NCBI GenBank assembly: GCA_024227565.1
Contig: JAAEUE010000333.1
Location: 42,194 to 106,193, forward strand
Length of the DNA stretch: 64,000 nucleotides
Source: Alphaproteobacteria bacterium
GTDB taxonomy: Bacteria > Pseudomonadota > Alphaproteobacteria > Rhizobiales > CAJQND01
Reading direction: 5' to 3'
Part shown: positions 58,535 through 64,000 of the stretch, piece by piece
Position numbering within the stretch: the first letter of the stretch is position 1
How the letters are laid out: each line of letters starts with the position of its first letter
Translations under genes and position numbers: made by a program
Notes under the pieces: model-generated
Seen by the model: the letters and a program-made list of their open reading frames with translations, nothing else
The model's database searches: none
Told to the model about the DNA's origin: nothing

Positions 58535-60022
58535 ATGCCGGACCTTGCCTTCAAGCCCGCCACGGAACTGGCGCGGATGATCTCATCGAAGAAACTCAGC
58601 GCCCGCGAGCTTCTTGACCATTACGCCAAGCGCATCGAGCAGCACAACCAAACCCTAAACGCCATTGTGGTCAAAGACCTTGCCAGCGCTGAAGCCAGGG
58701 CCGACGAGGCCGATGCCGCAACCGCGCGCGGGGAGAGCTGGGGGCCGTTGCACGGCGTGCCCATGACCATCAAGGATGCCTTTGAGGTGAAAGGCCTGGC
58801 GTCGTCCGGCGGGGCGGAGGAGCTCAAGGATCATATGCCTCAAAACGATGCGGATCCGGTGGCCCGGCTGAGGGCTGCGGGGGCCATCATTCTGGGAAAG
58901 ACCAACGTTCCCCTCTATTCGGGCGACTGGCAAACCTATAACGAGCTCTACGGGCGCACAAACAACCCGTGGGACCTGGGCCGCACGCCGGGCGGCTCCT
59001 CCGGCGGGGCGGCAGCGGCTTTGAGCGCTGGGCTCGTGGCTGCGGAAATTGGCTCCGACATTGGTGGTTCCATCCGGGTTCCGGCAAATTTTTGCGGGCT
59101 CTATGGCCACAAGCCGTCCTTCGGAACCGTCTCGCCGCGCGGCCACATTCCCCCTGCGCCCCACGGCACAGGCGTTGCCGATCTTGGGGTCACGGGGCCC
59201 CTTGGCCGCAGTGTGGACGATTTGCAAATGTTGCTGGGCGTCATGGCCGGTGCTGCCCCTGCAGACAAAGCGCTTTCGGTCGATTTTCCGCCGGTGCGGC
59301 CGGTGAAACGCATTGCTGTTTGGTCCGACGACCCGTTTGCGCCCGTGGATAGCGAGGTGAAGGGGGCGGTTGAGACGGCGGCACGGGCCTTGGCGGATGC
59401 CGGCTGCGAGCTGGACTTTGAAGCACGGCCCGAGGTTGGGTTTGAGCAATCCCACGCGAACTACAGCACCATCCTGTTGTCGATCGAATCCTCCCACGCC
59501 ACTTATCTGACCCTCCTGTCGTCGATCATCAGCTCAGACTGGACACCAACAACCTTGGAGTTTATGCGCGAACATGCCCGCACGGCGCCCGCAGATGCCA
59601 CCGATGACCTGACCTTGCAGGCGCGTGGCACCGTGCTCACCTACGGCGACTACCTCTCGCTCAACTCCAAGCGTGAAGCTTTCAAGGCCCAGTGGGCCAA
59701 GTTTTTTGAAACCTATGATGCTCTGCTTTGCCCGGTTACGGCCGTTCCGGCTTTTGCCCACGACACTGAGCGGCGGGTGCCGGACCGGCGCATCATCGTC
59801 AACGGGCAAGAGCGCCCCTATATGGAATTGTTGCGCTGGGCCGGGCTGGCCACCGTGTGCCATCTGCCGGCCTCAGCTGCCCCGGTTGGCCTCAGCAAGG
59901 ATGGCCTGCCTTTGGGCGTGCAGATCATTGGCCCGCAGCAGGAAGATTTAACGCCGCTTGCCGTGGCGGCCATGTTGGAAGCTGAGCTCGGCGGGTTTGT
60001 TCCCCCACCTGAATTCGCCTGA
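58535..60022 (+). CDS. Amidase (amidase signature family)
   Basis: A 495-residue amidase with the Ser-cisSer-Lys triad Lys80 (TIKDAF), Ser155 (GGSSGG) and Ser179 (GSDIGGSIR). Hydrolyses a C-N amide bond; specificity unknown. Start at the ATG with AGAGG upstream. Followed by the LysE exporter 11 bp later. Confidence 0.85.
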   Translation: MPDLAFKPATELARMISSKKLSARELLDHYAKRIEQHNQTLNAIVVKDLASAEARADEADAATARGESWGPLHGVPMTIKDAFEVKGLASSGGAEELKDHMPQNDADPVARLRAAGAIILGKTNVPLYSGDWQTYNELYGRTNNPWDLGRTPGGSSGGAAAALSAGLVAAEIGSDIGGSIRVPANFCGLYGHKPSFGTVSPRGHIPPAPHGTGVADLGVTGPLGRSVDDLQMLLGVMAGAAPADKALSVDFPPVRPVKRIAVWSDDPFAPVDSEVKGAVETAARALADAGCELDFEARPEVGFEQSHANYSTILLSIESSHATYLTLLSSIISSDWTPTTLEFMREHARTAPADATDDLTLQARGTVLTYGDYLSLNSKREAFKAQWAKFFETYDALLCPVTAVPAFAHDTERRVPDRRIIVNGQERPYMELLRWAGLATVCHLPASAAPVGLSKDGLPLGVQIIGPQQEDLTPLAVAAMLEAELGGFVPPPEFA

Positions 60023-60033
60023 GGAGAGTGCCT

Positions 60034-60666
60034 ATGGATGCCGCGATCATTCTGATCAGTGTGTTTGCGATTTTCATCCCGGCTTTGATGTTGCCAGGGC
60101 CTGATTTTGTTGCGGTTGTGAGAACCTCCATGACCAAGGGCACTAGCGCGGGCCTGCTCACCACGTTGGGCGTCACGGCCGGCCTAGGCCTCTACGCCTC
60201 GCTCAGCCTCTTGGGCTTGTCGGCAATCCTTGTGGAATATCAATGGCTCACATGGCTGGTGCGGATACTCGGCGGCAGTTACTTGATCTATCTGGGCATC
60301 AAGCTTGTCTTCACCAAACCCCAAGCGATTAATGTGTCCGGCGGCGCGCCCCAGCGCGGCCTGCATCCGTGCCTGTTCGGCTTCCTGGTGACCATGACCA
60401 ACCCCAAGGCCATCGTGCTGTTTGCCTCGGTGTTTGCAACAGCCATTACAGACACAACACCGGTTTGGTTGATGGGGGTGATGATCGGCCTGGTTATGAC
60501 CAGCTCGCTGGTGTGGTATTCGCTGGTGAGCCTGTTCATGTCGTCAACGCCGGTGATCATGCGTTTCCAGAATGCGCGCCATTGGATCGAGCGGGCCGCA
60601 GGTGTCTGTTTTGTGGCGATCGGCGGGCGCATTCTGAGCGATGCGCCCAATCCGGTGGCCCCCTGA
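60034..60666 (+). CDS. LysE/RhtB family exporter
   Basis: A 210-residue membrane protein with about five to six helices and the family start IFIPALMLPGPDFVAVVRTSMTKG near 12-35. Exports amino acids or similar small amides. Ribosome site GAGGAG. In operon with the amidase, so it may relieve build-up of the product. Confidence 0.85.
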   Translation: MDAAIILISVFAIFIPALMLPGPDFVAVVRTSMTKGTSAGLLTTLGVTAGLGLYASLSLLGLSAILVEYQWLTWLVRILGGSYLIYLGIKLVFTKPQAINVSGGAPQRGLHPCLFGFLVTMTNPKAIVLFASVFATAITDTTPVWLMGVMIGLVMTSSLVWYSLVSLFMSSTPVIMRFQNARHWIERAAGVCFVAIGGRILSDAPNPVAP

Positions 60667-60873
60667 CGGCGTGCCATCTATGGCTGAGATATATTCTGCT
60701 TGGCGAATATGAACAAAAATTTCAGCTGAAAAGGTCAAAAGTTGCTATTTTGCTTCTGAATACATGATCTTACGCAAAATTGGGTTCGTTTCGTAATACA
60801 GCCTCCTGGTGGCGTATATTATGTATATACATAATAACCGACCACCTTGCGCTCGCCTTTTAAACCCCCGCGC

Positions 60874-60903
60874 CCCTGGATTCCCGCCTTCGCGCGAATG
60901 ACG
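60874..60903. repeat. Degenerate dispersed repeat (HSREGGNP type)
   Basis: CCTGGATTCCCGCCTTCGCGCGAATGACGA. This is the known proteobacterial intergenic element (consensus like GGATTCCCGCTTTCGCGGGAATGAC), here with the second arm mutated (CGCGAATGAC for CGGGAATGAC). Single copy in the window, between LysE and amidase genes. The surrounding 60667-60917 is AT-richer and has no gene I can support. Confidence 0.6.
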
Positions 60904-60917
60904 ACTAAGGGAGCTGG

Positions 60918-62336
60918 CTACCCCACAACCCGGGGGTCGATCGGCGTCTTGTTCCTGAGGCCCAGGATGTCCTCCAACACCTTCGCCCCGCGGATCGCCT
61001 GGGCATCGCCCCTGGGCGGGCCAACGACCTGGATGCCCACCGGCAGCTCTTCTGAGGTGAAGCCGGCAGGAATGGACAATGCCGGGCACGCCACGTTGGT
61101 GATGGCATAGGCAATGGCGAGCCATTCCACATAGTTGTCGAAGTCGTGGCCGTCGCAGCTCTCCACAAAGCGCTGCTCGACCGGGAAGGGCGAGACGATT
61201 GTCGCCGGGCAGAGCAACAGATCGTAGGTTTCAAAGAAGCTACGCGTGCGGTGGAACATGGCCGTGCGCTGGTGTTCGGCCTTCACAATGTCGGCAGCAG
61301 TCAGCTTGAGACCCTGTTCCACATTCCAGATTACATCCGGCTTCAACTTGTCCCGATGGTTGCGCAGGTGACCATCATGGGCCGTTGCGAAGGAGACGGC
61401 ACGAAGGGTCTGGAAACACTCGTGCGCCTCGGAAAGGTCAGGGTGGGCTTCCTCGACAATCACTCCAGCTTCCTCGAAACGCCGCGCGGCGGCGGTGACG
61501 ATTTCCGCCACTTCCCGATCAACCGGCGTGATGCCCAGATCGCGGCTCAGCGCCACCTTGCGCGGCATCCAGTCTCCGCGGGCCACCTTCAAATACGACA
61601 TGCCGTCATGGGGCAGCGAGATGGGGTCGCCCGGCTCTTCGCCGCGCATGGCGTCAAACAATAGCGCCAGATCTTCCACATTCCGCGCCATGGGACCTTC
61701 AACCCCCATGAAGCCGTTGATCTTGCCGCCGCGCGTTGTGGCGACCCGTCCGGGCGAGGGGCGCATCCCCACGATGCCGCAGAAGCTTGCCGGATTGCGC
61801 AAGGAGCCGCCCATGTCGGAGCCGTGCGCCAGCCAGGCCATGCCGGTGGCGAGCGACACGGCCGCCCCGCCTGAGGAGCCTGCAGCCGAGCACGAGGTGT
61901 TCCAGGGGTTCAGAGTGCGGCCGAACACTTCATTGAAGGTGTTGGCGCCGGCGCCGAATTCCGGTGTGTTGGATTTGGCGTAGATGATGCCGCCTTCGCG
62001 CTCCAGGTGGCTGACCAGAATGTCGGATTCGTCCGGCACGCTGTCGGCATAGATCGGCGAGCCCATGGTGGAGCGCACGCCTTCCACATTGGCCAGATCC
62101 TTGATCGGCACCGGCATGCCGGCCAGCTGCCCGCGCTCGCTCGCCGGGATGGCCATCAGGCCATCGGCATGTTTGCGCGCCCGTTCAAAGCACAATGTGG
62201 GCAGCGCGTTCACAGAACCGTCCACCTCGCCAATGCGCTTTTCCAATGCGTCAAGCAGCTCATGGGCCGAAACATTGCCGGCCTTTAGAGTGTCGACAAT
62301 TTCGGTTGCGTCTTTTCTGATCAGGTCATCTGACAT
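60918..62336 (-). CDS. Amidase (amidase signature family), second copy
   Basis: A 472-residue amidase with Lys79 (PVPIKDLANVEG), Ser154 (AGSSGGAA) and Ser178 (GSDMGGSLR), the same triad spacing as the other amidase. The C-terminal part ends ALSIPAGFTSEELPVGIQVVGPPRGD. Not a close relative of the 58.5-kb amidase. ATG start. Divergent from the aminotransferase gene across 116 bp. Confidence 0.85.
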   Translation of the reverse strand: MSDDLIRKDATEIVDTLKAGNVSAHELLDALEKRIGEVDGSVNALPTLCFERARKHADGLMAIPASERGQLAGMPVPIKDLANVEGVRSTMGSPIYADSVPDESDILVSHLEREGGIIYAKSNTPEFGAGANTFNEVFGRTLNPWNTSCSAAGSSGGAAVSLATGMAWLAHGSDMGGSLRNPASFCGIVGMRPSPGRVATTRGGKINGFMGVEGPMARNVEDLALLFDAMRGEEPGDPISLPHDGMSYLKVARGDWMPRKVALSRDLGITPVDREVAEIVTAAARRFEEAGVIVEEAHPDLSEAHECFQTLRAVSFATAHDGHLRNHRDKLKPDVIWNVEQGLKLTAADIVKAEHQRTAMFHRTRSFFETYDLLLCPATIVSPFPVEQRFVESCDGHDFDNYVEWLAIAYAITNVACPALSIPAGFTSEELPVGIQVVGPPRGDAQAIRGAKVLEDILGLRNKTPIDPRVVG

Positions 62337-62452
62337 TTTGATTGTTCCTCGCCCAATTACGCTCTACCACTTTGATGTTGCTCTTGGTGTGGCCGCCCCA
62401 AAGGCGCTAGCATAGAGCCGTCATTAGCGTAAGCCCTCAAAGGATGAAATCT

Positions 62453-63838
62453 ATGGACCAGCTTTCCAATATGGCCGTTCGGGACATCGAAACGGTGATC
62501 CACCCCTACACAAATCTGGCCGCACACCGCGAGCAGGGACCTTTCATCATTGAAGAAGGCAAGGGCATCTACGTCTACGATGAGAAGGGCAAACCCTACA
62601 TCGAAGGCCTTGCCGGCCTGTGGTGCACCTCGCTCGGCTATGGCAACGAAGAGCTGGTAGAGACCGCCGCCAACCAGATGCGGCGCCTGTCCTACACCCA
62701 CATTTTCGGCGGCAAGTCGAACGACATGGCCATTGAGCTGGCAGAAAAGCTCAAGGAGATCGTGCCGTGCGAAGCCTCAAAGATGCTGTTCTGTTCCTCC
62801 GGCTCTGAGGCCAACGACATGCAGGTGAAGCTCACCTGGTATTACAACAACGCCAAGGGCCGGCCGGAAAAGAAGAAGATCATCAGCCGCATCAAGGGCT
62901 ATCACGGGGTGACGGTTGCCTCCGGCTCGCTCACCGGCCTGCCGCCTGTGCATGCGGACTGGGACTTGCCGATCTCAAACATCCTCCACACCTCCATGCC
63001 GCACCATTACCGCATGGGCGAAGAGGGCGAGACCGAGGCTGAATTCTCAGACCGCATGGCGGCCGACCTTGAAGAGATGATCCAGCGCGAGGGCCCTGAA
63101 ACCATTGCGGCCTTCATCGCAGAGCCCGTGATGGGCGCCGGCGGTGTCATCATTCCGCCGGAAGGCTATTTCCAGAAAATCCAGGCAGTGCTCGACCAGT
63201 ACGACGTGCGCTTCATTGCCGATGAGGTGATTTGCGGCTTCGGGCGCACCGGCAACTGGTTTGGCACCGAAACCTTCGACATCAAGCCCACATCGGTTTC
63301 CATGGCCAAGGCCATCACCTCTGCCTACTACCCACTGGGGGCGATCTCGATTGAGGAAGACCTCTACCAGGCCATGCTGGAGCAGAGCAAAAAGATCGGC
63401 ACCTTCGGCCATGGCTACACCTACACAGCCCATCCGGTGGCCTCGGCGGTGGCGCTTAAGACGATCGAGATCTATGAGCGCGATGGTGTGGTTGCACATG
63501 CGCAGAAAATGTCACCGATCTTCGTGGAGCGTTTCAACAAGCTTAAGGACCACCCTCTGGTGGGCGAAGTGCGTGCCGTGGGCCTGATCGGCGCTTGCGA
63601 GATGGTCGCCGACAAGGCCACCAAGCGGCCCTTCAATCCGGCCCATATGGTTGGGGTCAACGGCGTCAAATTCTGCCAGAACCGGGGCTTGATCAACCGC
63701 ATGCTCGGCGATGCGCTGGCGCTCTGCCCGCCGCTGATCATCACCGAAGAAGAGATCCACGAGATGTTCGACCGCATGGAACTGGCGCTGGACGACACCG
63801 AGGAATGGGTGCGCAAGGAAGGTTTGCGCGAGGCGTAG
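62453..63838 (+). CDS. Class III omega-aminotransferase
   Basis: A 461-residue PLP-dependent aminotransferase of the beta-alanine/putrescine:pyruvate type: LFCSSGSEANDMQVKL near 107-122, GYHGVTVASGSLTG near 147-160, AFIAEPVMGAGGVIIPPEGYF near 215-235, FIADEVICGFGRTG near 250-263 and PLP Lys286 in SMAKAITSAY. Start: ATG at 62453 has AAAGGA at eight bases; the ATG at 62444 has none at a usable distance. Physiological amine unknown. Confidence 0.85.
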   Translation: MDQLSNMAVRDIETVIHPYTNLAAHREQGPFIIEEGKGIYVYDEKGKPYIEGLAGLWCTSLGYGNEELVETAANQMRRLSYTHIFGGKSNDMAIELAEKLKEIVPCEASKMLFCSSGSEANDMQVKLTWYYNNAKGRPEKKKIISRIKGYHGVTVASGSLTGLPPVHADWDLPISNILHTSMPHHYRMGEEGETEAEFSDRMAADLEEMIQREGPETIAAFIAEPVMGAGGVIIPPEGYFQKIQAVLDQYDVRFIADEVICGFGRTGNWFGTETFDIKPTSVSMAKAITSAYYPLGAISIEEDLYQAMLEQSKKIGTFGHGYTYTAHPVASAVALKTIEIYERDGVVAHAQKMSPIFVERFNKLKDHPLVGEVRAVGLIGACEMVADKATKRPFNPAHMVGVNGVKFCQNRGLINRMLGDALALCPPLIITEEEIHEMFDRMELALDDTEEWVRKEGLREA

Positions 63839-64000
63839 CTTTTGGACCTTGGTTCAGCGCTAGAGCCTTTCCTGTTCATATTGAAGCATTTGACCGCTAT
63901 TTGGCGTCTGCTGGCGAGGCGCGGTCCGTGCCTTGGTCTGGCTGACCACAAGCGGGCCGCAACGAAGTCCAGCGGGCGCCAAACAGTGGCCTTCGGTGGG

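Noticed and set aside
60745..61125. A 126-codon minus-strand frame ending near the dispersed repeat
   Set aside because: Its central part is the translated HSREGGNP repeat and the rest is the amidase gene in another frame.
63839..64000. A dispersed intergenic repeat after the aminotransferase (around 63860)
   Set aside because: The stretch recalls a Hyphomicrobiales intergenic repeat but lacks a matching second arm, so I do not call it.

Overview
The window is a GC-rich bacterial chromosome segment that reads as an alphaproteobacterium, most likely of the Hyphomicrobiales (Rhizobiales) type. This rests on family content: an exopolysaccharide cluster with polyprenyl sugar transferase and Wzz-like protein, a znu/Zur zinc locus with a near-perfect alphaproteobacterial Zur box, an AcnX two-subunit dehydratase, a HlyC-like acyltransferase with a separate RTX gene, and one degenerate copy of the dispersed repeat that translates as HSREGGNP. 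I see no tRNA, rRNA, CRISPR array, integrase or transposase. Species assignment is inference only.

Layout. 0.1-12.5 kb is surface polysaccharide biosynthesis: a Tat-exported GH10 xylanase, UDP-xylose synthase, a Wzz/GumC-like chain-length protein, a CelD/FemAB-like acyltransferase, flippase, O-antigen-ligase-like polymerase, two GT2 glycosyltransferases, a WecG-type glycosyltransferase, a CDP-paratose-2-epimerase-like dehydrogenase and a polysaccharide deacetylase. 12.7-17.4 kb is a tightly coupled catabolic operon (AcnX large and small subunits, S9 peptidase, threonine-aldolase-like enzyme). 17.4-20.9 kb holds a small membrane module followed by a decaying island: an amidinotransferase gene cut by an in-frame amber codon, an orphan ectoine synthase, an AraC regulator lacking most of its DNA-binding half, and a nitrilase stub. 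20.8-26.3 kb has a TetR/SDR/DUF1772 unit with three tandem palindromic operators, then an IclR-controlled methanethiol-oxidase-like (SBP56) operon with ferredoxin.

26.4-40.5 kb: a 1,370-residue RTX protein built of about ten ~100-residue modules, divergent from a LuxR-type regulator; a PhyH/CitE pair with MarR and PanE-like genes; the znuA / znuC-znuB-zur zinc locus; an orphan HlyC-like acyltransferase; and the polyprenyl-phosphate sugar transferase that probably starts the polysaccharide of the first region.

40.5-46.0 kb is the most striking gene: a single 1,820-residue protein fusing two alpha/beta-hydrolase domains to a CHAT caspase-like protease and a helical C-terminus. A second, exported caspase-like protein lies at 54.7-56.3 kb, and the two genes share an upstream sequence motif. 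The remainder (46.2-63.8 kb) is mostly amino-acid, amide and acyl-CoA metabolism: class V and class III aminotransferases, BioY, metallo-beta-lactamase fold hydrolase, fused indolepyruvate oxidoreductase with an Lrp regulator, GlcG-like and cysteine-dioxygenase-like proteins, acyl-CoA ligase, two amidases and a LysE exporter.
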